Positions 29,940-37,092 of a stretch of 37,092 bases of DNA are shown one piece after another. Positions within the stretch are counted from its first letter, which is position 1. Each line of letters begins with the position of its first letter. This DNA is from Vreelandella maris. GTDB taxonomy: Bacteria; Pseudomonadota; Gammaproteobacteria; Pseudomonadales; Halomonadaceae. Both the position numbers and the translations under genes were made by a program. The notes beneath the pieces are model-generated. The model made no database searches. It saw nothing but the letters and a program-made list of their open reading frames with translations, and had not been told where the DNA came from. The stretch covers positions 1 to 37,092 of the forward strand of contig NZ_JABWCV010000031.1 of the NCBI RefSeq assembly GCF_013371085.1, given 5' to 3'.

Positions 29940-30572
29940 TTACACCTCCGCAATGTTCAGGCTGATGGGCTGGTACCGCTCGGTTTCGCCGATGCGTTCA
30001 TAGATCCGCACATAGCTTTTGGAGCCTGTTACCTGAACGGCGTCGGCGATGGCGTCCATGGCTTTCAGCCAGCGCGGGTCGTCAAAGTCGTGGCGGCGCA
30101 GGGCAAGCACCGCACCGGTGCGCAGGTTGCCTTGCTTGTCGGTGCGGAAGGCGTCCTGCACGATGGTCTTCACCTCATGGCCAGCACCTGACGTCCAATC
30201 CTTCAAGCACTCATCAATCAAACCTTTGGCGGCTTCGAGGCGCTCATCGAAGGTGATGTGATCGGCCACTTGCCGCTGGATTTTGTAGCGGCCATCGAAG
30301 CTCAACAGCGTGACGTTGCCTTTCTTGCCGCCCACGTTGACGCCGTACTGCTCAGCGGAAAGCTGCACAAAGGTTTCGATGTCGCCAAAGGCAGCGGCTT
30401 TGAACTGTTGGAGCTGGCGGTTCAGCTCAATGGCCTTGGTGACCAGCTCAATGGCGAGTTCATCGCGGGCTTGGTCAATCGGCTTGATACTTTCTTCTGG
30501 GATCAAACGCCCTTTGGCGTCCATCCGGTAGCCTTCTGGGATTCGTTGCGCTTCGTTGGCTTGGGTGTTCAT
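29940..30572 (-). CDS. DUF3164-family early protein
   Basis: 210 residues. The family pattern is visible: IPEGYRMDAKGRLIPEESIKPIDQARDEL near the N-terminus and the ERLEAAKGLIDECLKDWTSGAGHEVKTIVQDAFRTDKQG block. Proteins of this type lie in early operons of Mu-like phages; the function is unknown. RBS: GGAG before ATG 30572. Family moderately sure. Confidence 0.75.
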   Translation of the reverse strand: MNTQANEAQRIPEGYRMDAKGRLIPEESIKPIDQARDELAIELVTKAIELNRQLQQFKAAAFGDIETFVQLSAEQYGVNVGGKKGNVTLLSFDGRYKIQRQVADHITFDERLEAAKGLIDECLKDWTSGAGHEVKTIVQDAFRTDKQGNLRTGAVLALRRHDFDDPRWLKAMDAIADAVQVTGSKSYVRIYERIGETERYQPISLNIAEV

Positions 30573-30574
30573 TC

Positions 30575-31024
30575 TCAGGCTCCTTTACGGGCTTGCTTGC
30601 GTACAAAATTGGAGGCGCCGCGATTCATTCCACGGTTGTGACGGTGATGGCGCATCGGCTCAAAGGCGGCACCGTTGCGCTGGCTCAATTGGCACACTTC
30701 ACGCTCAGACTGAGCCACTTCGTCACGCCACTGCTGGATAAGGTCGCGCCAGTTCCACCCATCGGCTTGGGTTTCGATGTCGTTGTCTTCGCTGGGCTGG
30801 TCGGCCTGTTCGTTCACTTCAGCCAAACCGGTATCCCAGCGCTGCCAAATGCGCAGCACGGCGGCTTCTTGCGCGGGTAGCAGTGGTTCAGGTTCCAACG
30901 CCAGGCGCTCGAACTGGGCCGGGTTGATCAGGTACTGCGCTAGATTCACGCCATGGCGTGCCATGCGCAGGGCGATGAAGCGGTCGGCGTAGTGCTCAAG
31001 GTGGGCGTCGCTGTAGGTTCTCAT
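30575..31024 (-). CDS. Hypothetical early protein
   Basis: 149 residues. N-terminal helix (YADRFIALRMARHGVNLAQYL), an acidic middle part, and a basic C-terminus (RHHRHNRGMNRGASNFVRKQARKGA). No clear motif. It lies in the early operon between the zinc-finger protein and the DUF3164-type protein, and its ATG overlaps the preceding stop. Similar genes occur in transposable phages without assigned function. Confidence 0.6.
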   Translation of the reverse strand: MRTYSDAHLEHYADRFIALRMARHGVNLAQYLINPAQFERLALEPEPLLPAQEAAVLRIWQRWDTGLAEVNEQADQPSEDNDIETQADGWNWRDLIQQWRDEVAQSEREVCQLSQRNGAAFEPMRHHRHNRGMNRGASNFVRKQARKGA

Positions 31025-31662
31025 TGCTGGTCTCCCTGGTTGGCGGCACCTTTCAGCAGATCCGATAGGCGCTTGGGTGCGGTGGCTTGCTCAACGGCTT
31101 TGGCGGTTTGTCGTTGGCCCTTTTTGCTGCTGGACACCGTCGATTGGCGGTTTCTCAAACGTTCGTGCTCGGCCAGTACGTCATCGGTAGAACGCTCGCG
31201 CAGCGCCGCTGCTGGGGCACGGTTTGCGGGCTGTTTGGCACCGCTGCGTGCCTGTTCTTCGCGCTGCTTTTCCACTTCACCGGCGTGGCGATCTGCGCAG
31301 TTGGCCACCACTTCATAGAGGTAGCCGTGGCCGCTTAACGGTAGGTTGCTGGGTGGGCGTTCCAGCAGCTGGTCAAGCGCGGCAATCCAGACCTTTAGCG
31401 GCGCTTCACGGGTGATGCCTTTACGCTCGATCACGCCGCTGTTGATGGTCTCTTTAAGCTCGGTTAGCAGGCGGGCACTTTTGGCGCTCGCCAGGGCGCG
31501 GCTGGCAGGCCGGAACATGCCGAGGTAGCGCACGATGCGGCTGCTCAATAGGGCGGGCATCTCTAGCGCAGCGGCCAGCGCCTGGTTGTGCTCGCCCTGG
31601 GTAACGAAGGCGGCCATGTCGCCGCTCATGCCGCACTCGGGGCAGGTGGCTTTAAGGGTCAT
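31021..31662 (-). CDS. Zinc-ribbon early protein
   Basis: 213 residues from ATG 31662, chosen because GGGAG lies eight bases upstream; the frame opens earlier within the preceding gene. A CPEC motif close to the N-terminus (MTLKATCPECGMSGDM) suggests a zinc ribbon or a partial one. Helical, alanine-rich middle and a basic, glutamine-rich C-terminus follow (KKGQRQTAKAVEQATAPKRLSDLL). Function unknown; possibly binds DNA or RNA. Confidence 0.6.
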   Translation of the reverse strand: MTLKATCPECGMSGDMAAFVTQGEHNQALAAALEMPALLSSRIVRYLGMFRPASRALASAKSARLLTELKETINSGVIERKGITREAPLKVWIAALDQLLERPPSNLPLSGHGYLYEVVANCADRHAGEVEKQREEQARSGAKQPANRAPAAALRERSTDDVLAEHERLRNRQSTVSSSKKGQRQTAKAVEQATAPKRLSDLLKGAANQGDQQ

Positions 31663-32054
31663 TGGTTTTCTCCCTGGCGGTCGGGGTTGTGCGGGCATGA
31701 CTGGCAGTGGCGCCACATGCGCATGGCCATGGGGTTGTGGGTGGGCGCTGGGCGTGCGCGGTAGTCGCGGCACTGCTCAACGCTAATGGTGAGTTGCTGC
31801 GCGGGGCACTGGAGGCCATCCAGAGCCAGTAGCACCTTTTTTTCGATGCTGTCGGTGGAGGGGCTCGGGTAGCGGTTGGCCAGTGCCAAAGAGACCGCGC
31901 TACGCGAGACGCCGATACGCTCTCCCGCCATCTTGCGGTTAGTGGCACGCACTTCATCGGCCAGCAGCAATATCCAGCGGGGCGGCTCTTCGCCCCAGTT
32001 GGTGATATCGACGGTACGGGTACGACGAATGCTGTTGTTTAAGGGCGTGCTCAT
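31659..32054 (-). CDS. HTH DNA-binding protein with C-terminal Cys cluster
   Basis: 131 residues. A helix-turn-helix is apparent at about 40-65 (NRKMAGERIGVSRSAVSLALANR). The C-terminal half has Cys at QCRDY and the CQSC pair. Likely an early transcriptional or DNA-binding protein. ATGA overlaps both neighbours. I do not recognise a specific family. Confidence 0.65.
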   Translation of the reverse strand: MSTPLNNSIRRTRTVDITNWGEEPPRWILLLADEVRATNRKMAGERIGVSRSAVSLALANRYPSPSTDSIEKKVLLALDGLQCPAQQLTISVEQCRDYRARPAPTHNPMAMRMWRHCQSCPHNPDRQGENQ

Positions 32055-32701
32055 GGCTCACCCCCTTCGGTTTTGGTCACTCGCGAGTAGACGACTTCGC
32101 CGGTGTTGGGGTCGTAGAGTTCTTTGGTGCGGCGGATCTGCGGCGCCATCGGGCCGGTCCAGTAACTGGGCATCAAGCGATAACGCCCTGGTACACCGGG
32201 GGAAGATTCCACCATGGTTTGCAGGTACCCAGCCCTGGCGAGCATTTTGATGTACTCATCCGCCGTGGCTTTGGCGACCGGCACCTTGGGGGTGCTGGCG
32301 GCATCGGCCAGCTCTTGGCCGGTAAACGCACCAATGATCTTGAGCGTTCGCCACAGCTGCTCGCGCCCTGGCGGTGGTGGCAGCGAACCATCACGGCGCA
32401 CGCGAGGGGCTTCTACGCCCACGTCGCGCTTTAGGAAATAGATGGCCGTTGTAGCAGGCAGCGCTTCGGGGTTGCTGCGCACTAGAAACCCACCTGCAAT
32501 CAACGCGCGTAAGTAGCCGCTAACCAGGCTTTCTGGAAGATCATCCTGACGCTTGAGCGCAATACGGATGCCCTGCATGGTGATCAGACCGTCCTCTGCA
32601 TGCTGGTGACGGATGGCGTCCCAAATGCGTTGGCGGGGCGTTACATCACCTGCCATGCCGGATAGGGCTGGTTTGCGCTTGGCGCTATTTTTCACTGACA
32701 T
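32051..32701 (-). CDS. Hypothetical early protein with winged-helix-like segments
   Basis: 216 residues from ATG 32701, with GGAGGGG eight bases upstream. A winged-helix-like region is at RQRIWDAIRHQHAEDGLITMQGIRIALKRQ, followed by SGYLRALIAGGFLV; a second such unit may lie at LWRTLKIIGAFTGQELADAAS. This suggests a double wHTH architecture. Located directly after MuB. It probably binds DNA; the role is not known. Confidence 0.6.
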   Translation of the reverse strand: MSVKNSAKRKPALSGMAGDVTPRQRIWDAIRHQHAEDGLITMQGIRIALKRQDDLPESLVSGYLRALIAGGFLVRSNPEALPATTAIYFLKRDVGVEAPRVRRDGSLPPPPGREQLWRTLKIIGAFTGQELADAASTPKVPVAKATADEYIKMLARAGYLQTMVESSPGVPGRYRLMPSYWTGPMAPQIRRTKELYDPNTGEVVYSRVTKTEGGEP

Positions 32702-32703
32702 GC

Positions 32704-33423
32704 TTAGCCCCTCCGTGCCGGTGGTTGGCCAGTGTGGATCTCGCGCTCGCCCCATTCCCGCAGGCCAACCATTTGCCAGCCGTTGGCGGTAGCTTCTGAG
32801 TGGATCTGGTAGAGGTTGACGGCGACGCGTCGCAGGCAGCCTTTCACGCGGTCGTTAACGGCTTGCAGCAGGTCGTCGTCAATTTCAATATCGGGGTAGC
32901 TCTTGTCAGCCAGAGCGCGCACATCGTCTAGGCTTGCCGCCTGTGCGGGTACCCATTCCAATACGCGGTTATGCAGGCGCTCTAGGCGGGCCATTGAGGC
33001 GGGCACGCGTTCTTCACCGATCAGAATCAGGGTGCCTTGGCTGGCGTTATAGATGTCGGTGAGGACGTTGGCGGCGGCTTTGTCAATCACGTACTGGACG
33101 TCATCCACAATCAGCGGGCGGCCTGAGCGGGAAAGCTGCTCGGCGATCTGGTCGACCATCTCGCTCAGGGTTTTCATGGGGATGATGCCCATCTCGCGCA
33201 GCACGGCGACCACAAACGCTTTCTTGGTCCAGCTTTCGCGGCACTCGACGTAGTAGGCGCGGTGTAGGTTGGCGGCATAGGCCGCTGCTAGGCTTTTGCC
33301 GTAGCCGCTGGGGCCGTACATAACCACCAAGCCAGGCAGTTCTGGCGGGCGGTTGGCGGCGCTTTCAACGGCAGCGGCGAGTAGCCCGACGTTAGTGAGT
33401 GGTACAATGGTGTTGACGCTCAT
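32704..33423 (-). CDS. B: MuB-like AAA+ ATPase, target-site selector
   Basis: 239 residues. Walker A GPSGYGKS at residues 37-44, Walker B LIVDD at 103-107, and the sensor-type segment ILIGEERVPASM. Mu B is a 312-residue AAA+ ATPase that binds target DNA and directs MuA; the shorter length fits D3112-like phages, which lack the MuB N-terminal HTH. It follows transposase A directly. High confidence. Confidence 0.92.
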   Translation of the reverse strand: MSVNTIVPLTNVGLLAAAVESAANRPPELPGLVVMYGPSGYGKSLAAAYAANLHRAYYVECRESWTKKAFVVAVLREMGIIPMKTLSEMVDQIAEQLSRSGRPLIVDDVQYVIDKAAANVLTDIYNASQGTLILIGEERVPASMARLERLHNRVLEWVPAQAASLDDVRALADKSYPDIEIDDDLLQAVNDRVKGCLRRVAVNLYQIHSEATANGWQMVGLREWGEREIHTGQPPARRG

Positions 33424-33464
33424 AGTGCTTCCTTATCCAAGGTTGGGGTGTCGTGGGCCGTGGT

Positions 33465-35510
33465 CTAGACGGCCCGCCGGTTGCGGGCGGGTGACAGCCC
33501 GTCCGCATCCATTACTTTCGCGATAGCGCGAAAATCGTTGTGATGCTGGTAACGTTCGTACCAGTCGCGTGCTGCTTCCGGCACTTCCTCTTCTTGCTGA
33601 AGTTGGGCATCCAGCTTTTTCCAAAGCCGATAACGCTCCATCTTGTTTTGGGGTATCTGAAAGCGTGTGCCTTGATCCGCCAGCTGCTTGGCATAGGCGC
33701 GGCCTGCGGCTGCCTGCTTTTCGTCTGAGTAGCTGGCGGCGGGGGTAATGGCGCGGATCTCGACATCGCTGCCGGTGATGGTTTTGGCTTTTTGTGCCAA
33801 GCGGTTGAGCTGGCCTTTTTCGCGCTTCTCGGCGGCGCGCTGGATCATGGTTGCAGGCATGGCGGGGGTGGCGTTGCCGTCAAGGATGGCATCGCCTAGG
33901 TGTTCGCCTTCCAGGGTGTAAACGCCAACGCTGCCGGTATCGCGGTAGTCCCAGGCGACGCGGATCTCTTCGCCGTGCATATCGCGCAGGGCATCCAGGA
34001 AGTAGAGGCCACCGTTGATGCGCACTTCGCCACGGTTGGTTTTGCGTACTTCTTGTGGGCGCATGAGAGAGGCGACCACATCGCTAGGCGCGGTTAGCGC
34101 TTCAAAGCCTTCGGCTTCGGCGCTCTTCCAGGCTTCCATCGGGCTTTGGTTGCGCAGCCTTCCAGACTCCAAATCGCGAACTTTGGAAAGGCCTTTATGG
34201 GGTCTGTGGTTATAGACGTTTAACGCCTCGTTTAAAAAATCAAAGAACTCCTGAAACGTGGGTATTAACGCGGGCTTTAACCCCTGTTTAATATCGCGAC
34301 GGCTTAGCTTGTGCGCCTTGGTAGACGCCTCTTTATCCATGTCCGCACCGATATAGCTGTCCATGGTTTTAGCCAGCTTTACCAAGGTGCTTTGGTGGGC
34401 GCGCTCGATCACACCGCGTGCCTGTGAGTTATAAGGCAGCGAGTGGGTGATGGTGCCGCCCAGGCGGTCGACCACTTCATAAACAGTGGCGTTGTCAAAA
34501 CCGCTGCCGTTATCGACATAAAACAGGTTGAACATGCCCACGCGGCTGACGGCATCGCGCAGCGCATCCAGCGTAGCTACGGTCGACTCCGCAAGGTTGA
34601 GAGCGAAGCCGACGATCCGGCGCGTTGCCCAGTCGATGATCAGCGTGACCTCTGGCCTAAACGCTTGGCCGGTCAGCGGGTTAATCACTTCGGCATCAAA
34701 GGTGTGGCCATCCGCGACCCACACATCGTTGGGCCATAGCTCCGCACTGGTGCGGCGCTTAAAGGGCTGGAGCGCCTTCAGCTCATGAGCGCCCATGCGG
34801 CCACGCTCACGCGCTTCCGGTGACAGCTTGGCAAGCCAGCGGCGCACCTGGTGTATAGAGGGGTGCGGCGGCTGGGTCTGCTCGACCAGCAGCTGATAGG
34901 CCGCTTCCACGCTAGGCTTCTGCGGCTTCTGGTAGCGCTTGAGAAAATCACCGGCCCAAACAGGCATGCTCATATCCGCTTGGCGGCGTTTAGGCGCTAG
35001 GCCGCGTTCGCCGTGCTTGCGGAAGTCAGCGATCCAGCGCTTTAGGGTGCGCTCACTCAGGTTGCGCGTGATTGTCTTGCGGTCGTTGGCCATCACGACG
35101 CGCTCTTTAAGGTAAGGCGTTAGATCGTCTTCCTTCGCATGGGCAACTAACGTTTCGATAGCGCGCTGCTGGCTGACCATTTTGCTCATGCGCTCGATCT
35201 CGCGAACGAAGGCAACACGGGCAGTCATCACTTGGCGCTGGGCATCGGTTAGCTGCTGCTGGCCAGGGCGCTGTTCTTCCTGCTGGGGCACTACGGTGCT
35301 AACAGGGGGTGGCGCGGCGTTATCTGCCTGTGCCAAAAGCAGTGCGTTTTGAGTTTCGGTGGGTAGAACCGCGAAGGCGTATTCAATCGCTTTGCTGCTC
35401 AGGCGCTGTTGGCCTTCCCAGCTATTGCGCTCGGCAGCTTTTTTAACGCCTCTCTCAGTGCCGGGCATGCCTGGTAGCCCGGCCAGTTCTTTGGCAGAGT
35501 ACCAGTTCAT
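33465..35510 (-). CDS. A: MuA-like DDE transposase
   Basis: 681 residues (Mu A is 663). N-terminal MuA-type HTH (MNWYSAKELAGLPGMPGTERG), a central RNase H-like domain with catalytic Asp267 (VWVADGHT), Asp333 (FYVDNGSG) and Glu369 (GVIERAH), and a beta-barrel plus C-terminal helical tail. It cuts the phage ends and joins them to target DNA. The start overlaps the upstream gene by 4 bp. The three DDE residues are all present, so it should be active. Confidence 0.95.
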   Translation of the reverse strand: MNWYSAKELAGLPGMPGTERGVKKAAERNSWEGQQRLSSKAIEYAFAVLPTETQNALLLAQADNAAPPPVSTVVPQQEEQRPGQQQLTDAQRQVMTARVAFVREIERMSKMVSQQRAIETLVAHAKEDDLTPYLKERVVMANDRKTITRNLSERTLKRWIADFRKHGERGLAPKRRQADMSMPVWAGDFLKRYQKPQKPSVEAAYQLLVEQTQPPHPSIHQVRRWLAKLSPEARERGRMGAHELKALQPFKRRTSAELWPNDVWVADGHTFDAEVINPLTGQAFRPEVTLIIDWATRRIVGFALNLAESTVATLDALRDAVSRVGMFNLFYVDNGSGFDNATVYEVVDRLGGTITHSLPYNSQARGVIERAHQSTLVKLAKTMDSYIGADMDKEASTKAHKLSRRDIKQGLKPALIPTFQEFFDFLNEALNVYNHRPHKGLSKVRDLESGRLRNQSPMEAWKSAEAEGFEALTAPSDVVASLMRPQEVRKTNRGEVRINGGLYFLDALRDMHGEEIRVAWDYRDTGSVGVYTLEGEHLGDAILDGNATPAMPATMIQRAAEKREKGQLNRLAQKAKTITGSDVEIRAITPAASYSDEKQAAAGRAYAKQLADQGTRFQIPQNKMERYRLWKKLDAQLQQEEEVPEAARDWYERYQHHNDFRAIAKVMDADGLSPARNRRAV

Positions 35511-35944
35511 TCTTCTTCTCCCATCAGCTTTTTCAGCTTTCGCAGATCCGCATTTACCCGCTCTTGTACACGCGACAACTTCCCGTATTCGGCAGCAAGG
35601 GCTTCACGGCCATAAGCGACGCGCCCGCCACGCAGGTGCACGATCCAGTCGGTAAAAACGTGGCTTTGGCAGACCTCTTCCAATAGTGGAATGCGGTAGA
35701 AAGGGATGTTGTGGTCGCTGCGCGCTGGTGAACTCCACGCATCTAGCATGTGCTTGGAGACGTCGTCACCCGAGAAACGGCTCATCTGCGCGGCGACTTC
35801 GTAACGATCAACGGGGCAATCTTTCAGCACTAGACCGACTAACTCACTGACCTGGGCGGCATAGTTGCCGCTGCCTGGCATAGGCACGACCGGCGCCGGT
35901 ACCTCAAAGATGTCTAATGTTTGGGTATCTTTGACGCGTCGCAT
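35507..35944 (-). CDS. Hypothetical early protein upstream of transposase
   Basis: 145 residues. The pattern DRYEVAAQMSRFSGDDVSKHMLDAWSSPARSDHNIPFYRIPLLEEVCQ is known from proteins preceding the transposase in transposable siphophages. The C-terminus is a charged helix (LAAEYGKLSRVQERVNADLRKLKKLM). Function unknown. Lies between ner and A, coupled to A by ATGA-type overlap. Confidence 0.65.
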   Translation of the reverse strand: MRRVKDTQTLDIFEVPAPVVPMPGSGNYAAQVSELVGLVLKDCPVDRYEVAAQMSRFSGDDVSKHMLDAWSSPARSDHNIPFYRIPLLEEVCQSHVFTDWIVHLRGGRVAYGREALAAEYGKLSRVQERVNADLRKLKKLMGEEE

Positions 35945-35946
35945 GG

Positions 35947-36300
35947 CTATGCTCCCTGTGCCATTTGACGATGCGCGATAGCGTTAGAACCGCTATCCTT
36001 GTTGCATATACGGTTTTGCGCTTTTGCAGTTGTGAGTTTTTCTGCGCGGTTGGGACGTTCGCGGCATGGTGTGCCGTCGTGGTTCCAGCGCTCTGGCCAA
36101 ACGGCATGAGGAGTAAGCCCAAGCTTTTTGGCAATAGCGCGCTCCATGCGTGGGTACGGTGTGTATTTCACCAGTTGCACCGCGTTGCCAGTGACGCCAA
36201 GTTCGTCGCTAAGCTTGCGCAAGCTGGAACCCTGGCTGCGGAGTTGGTATTTCAACCACTCCCAGCGCTGGGAAGGATTGATAGGAATTTCGTTATTCAT
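35947..36300 (-). CDS. ner: Ner-like early transcription regulator
   Basis: 117 residues from ATG 36300, with GAGGTGA six bases upstream; the frame opens further upstream at 36366 inside the promoter region, which is not plausible. The HTH RSQGSSLRKLSDELGVTGNAVQLVKYTPYPRMERAIAKKLGL and the ending VWPERW are characteristic of Ner/Nlp. It is longer than Mu Ner (75 residues) with a C-terminal basic tail. Ner turns down early and repressor promoters after induction. High confidence. Confidence 0.9.
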   Translation of the reverse strand: MNNEIPINPSQRWEWLKYQLRSQGSSLRKLSDELGVTGNAVQLVKYTPYPRMERAIAKKLGLTPHAVWPERWNHDGTPCRERPNRAEKLTTAKAQNRICNKDSGSNAIAHRQMAQGA

Positions 36301-36351
36301 GGCGTCACCTCGGTGGCGTTTTTTGGGGTGTCTAACCTGTCTTTCCCCATA

Positions 36352-36379
36352 AACATAACTCCACATTCGGAACTGTTAA
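36352..36379 (-). promoter_or_regulatory. Early promoter (Pe-like), leftward
   Basis: On the minus strand TTAACA (36374-36379), a 16-bp spacer, then TATGTT (36352-36357). The start of ner is about 50 bases downstream. The spacer contains the operator copy CAGTTCCGAAT (36365-36375), so repressor binding would block RNA polymerase. It drives the whole early operon. Confidence 0.75.
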
Positions 36380-36528
36380 ATCCTTTTATGGAGTTCTTTT
36401 TCTCTCTTATATGGATATTAAAGTCCTTATAAGGAATATTGGGTCTAAATCAATGCCTTATGAAGAATCGGAACTGAAAGAAAAAACTGAATCCTCAGTT
36501 CCGAATCCCGATAAAGGAATCGGAACTC
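36365..36528. repeat. Repressor-operator-like repeats, four copies
   Basis: The 11-base unit ATTCGGAACTG occurs exactly at 36365-36375 (plus) and at 36496-36506 (inverted). Variants with one or two changes are at 36466-36476 (AATCGGAACTG) and 36518-36528 (AATCGGAACTC). The first lies between the -35 and -10 of the early promoter; the other three are inside the repressor reading frame. They are likely sites for the S24-type repressor or Ner. Confidence 0.7.
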
Positions 36529-37092
36529 GAATTTCGGAAATTTCTGAGATGATGGGTGGGCGCAAAAAAGCTGCGAAGATGGCTGGAGTGGCTTTATCCA
36601 CTTTTCATAGATGGTTAGCGGGTGACTCGATACCGGCGCTTGACAGCATTGCGCGTTTAGCTCAAGGCGCCGGGGTGTCCCTCGACTGGGTCGCCACAGG
36701 TGAAGGGCCAAAAGAATTAGGCCAAAGCCAGCCTGTTCCGGATACGGAAGTGGCTGGGATGGAGGACTACGCCTTTGTGCCCCTGTATGACGCGCAGTGC
36801 AGCGCGGGCGATGGGGCCTGGAACGAGAACTGCCGCGTACTCACGCACATCAGCTTTACACGCTACTCACTGCGCAAGCAGGGGCTAACGCCGGATCACC
36901 TTTCAGCAATCCGCATTGATGGCGACAGCATGGAGCCGGTACTGCATAGCGGTGATACGGTGCTGATTGACCACACCAGGACGGCGATTGAGGGCGAGGG
37001 TATCTATATACTGCGGCTGGATGGACATCTCTACGCTAAGCGCCTGCAGCGCCAATTCAACGGCGTATCCATCATTAGCGCGAATAAGGAAT
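36453..37092 (+). CDS. c: Phage repressor with N-terminal HTH and S24 peptidase-type C-terminus (partial)
   Basis: Runs off the right edge, at least 213 residues from ATG 36453; an upstream in-frame ATG at 36411 is possible, and neither has an ideal Shine-Dalgarno. HTH: IGTRISEISEMMGGRKKAAKMAGVALSTFHRWLAGDS, ending with SLDWVATGEGP. The C-terminal S24 fold is visible with IDGDSMEPVL (catalytic Ser) and then DTVLIDHTRT, IYILRLDG; the Lys is in YAKRLQR. Such repressors are usually inactivated by RecA-linked self-cleavage, as with LexA. It is divergent from the early operon. Confidence 0.9.
   Translation, partial: MPYEESELKEKTESSVPNPDKGIGTRISEISEMMGGRKKAAKMAGVALSTFHRWLAGDSIPALDSIARLAQGAGVSLDWVATGEGPKELGQSQPVPDTEVAGMEDYAFVPLYDAQCSAGDGAWNENCRVLTHISFTRYSLRKQGLTPDHLSAIRIDGDSMEPVLHSGDTVLIDHTRTAIEGEGIYILRLDGHLYAKRLQRQFNGVSIISANKE

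Larger units (their letters stand above)
498..37092 (-). mobile_element. Mu-like transposable prophage, right end inside window, left end beyond 37092
   Basis: The element is defined by a MuA-type DDE transposase, a MuB-type ATPase, Ner, GemA, a Mor-type activator and Mu-type head genes in Mu order, all on the minus strand, with a divergent repressor at the right edge. The left side shows terminal repeats typical of a transposase-bound phage end, starting with TG near 498. The phage left end should lie just past the repressor and is not in the window, so the 5-bp target duplication cannot be checked. The tail is siphovirus-like, which places it near the D3112/B3 group rather than near Mu itself. 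The exact boundary at 498 is inferred from the TG dinucleotide and the repeat spacing. Confidence 0.93.

Noticed and set aside
31663..31773. Extended N-terminus of the zinc-ribbon protein (250 residues)
   Set aside because: The extension lies within the preceding HTH gene and has histidine/proline-rich translation; ATG 31662 has a good ribosome site.
36301..36366. N-terminal extension of Ner to 139 residues
   Set aside because: It would start inside the early promoter; ATG 36300 has a good ribosome site and the family-like start.
1..37092. CRISPR array or retron-like RNA
   Set aside because: No regularly spaced direct repeats and no reverse transcriptase were seen; the repeated units found are phage-end, operator or internal protein repeats.

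Overview
The window is almost entirely one Mu-like transposable prophage. Its early and late genes all lie on the minus strand, so the phage map runs right to left: repressor and early control at the right edge, the terminal accessory genes at the left. High GC, the gene set and the style of the proteins suggest a gammaproteobacterial host. A Halomonas-like marine bacterium is plausible, but that is an impression and was not tested. The head genes match the Mu series (gp27/28 terminase, gp29 portal, F, G, I/Z protease-scaffold, T capsid, gp36/gp37 connectors). The tail is of long non-contractile type: major tail protein, frameshifted G/GT chaperone pair, a 1581-residue tape measure and tip proteins, as in the D3112/B3/DMS3 group. 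It is therefore a Mu-type head and transposition module joined to a siphovirus tail.

Layout. Positions 1-497 are host DNA with no recognisable gene. They contain the 3' part of a tRNA-Arg(CCG), a remnant of an older tRNA-targeted integration, followed by its terminator. The phage right end begins near 498 and carries three copies of a transposase-site-like repeat, two of them exactly 22 bp apart. Positions 606-2424 hold terminal cargo: an FRG-domain protein, a D12-class adenine methyltransferase and a Com-like zinc-finger protein. Positions 2585-13717 carry tail genes and 13717-24991 mostly head and packaging genes. An HTH/ImmA-type peptidase cassette with its own promoter, operator and terminator sits at 17583-18972. 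Lysis genes (spanins, lytic transglycosylase, a 52-aa ORF, holin) occupy 24999-26775. Positions 26978-31662 hold a lipoprotein, the Mor-type activator, GemA and early accessory genes. MuB and MuA lie at 32704-35510, Ner ends the early region at 36300, and a divergent S24-type repressor runs off the right edge.

Control logic readable in the DNA. A good sigma70-type early promoter faces left at 36352-36379, with a repressor-operator-like repeat between its -35 and -10. Three further copies lie inside the 5' end of the repressor ORF. A terminator at 26878-26903 closes the early/middle transcript. A shared motif (CCAARACTCC on the minus strand) lies upstream of the holin, the protease and com, the three places where Mu has Plys, PI and Pmom. 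It is a candidate binding site for the Mor-like activator.

The most striking feature is the com-methyltransferase overlap. The methyltransferase GTG start and its Shine-Dalgarno are both buried in a hairpin with a perfect 9-bp stem, inside the end of com. This copies the logic of Mu com-mom translational control, but on an unrelated methyltransferase. Two genes (gpG-like at 19116-19555 and an early small gene at 29547-29781) are broken by single-base frameshifts, so either the prophage is decaying or the sequence has errors there.
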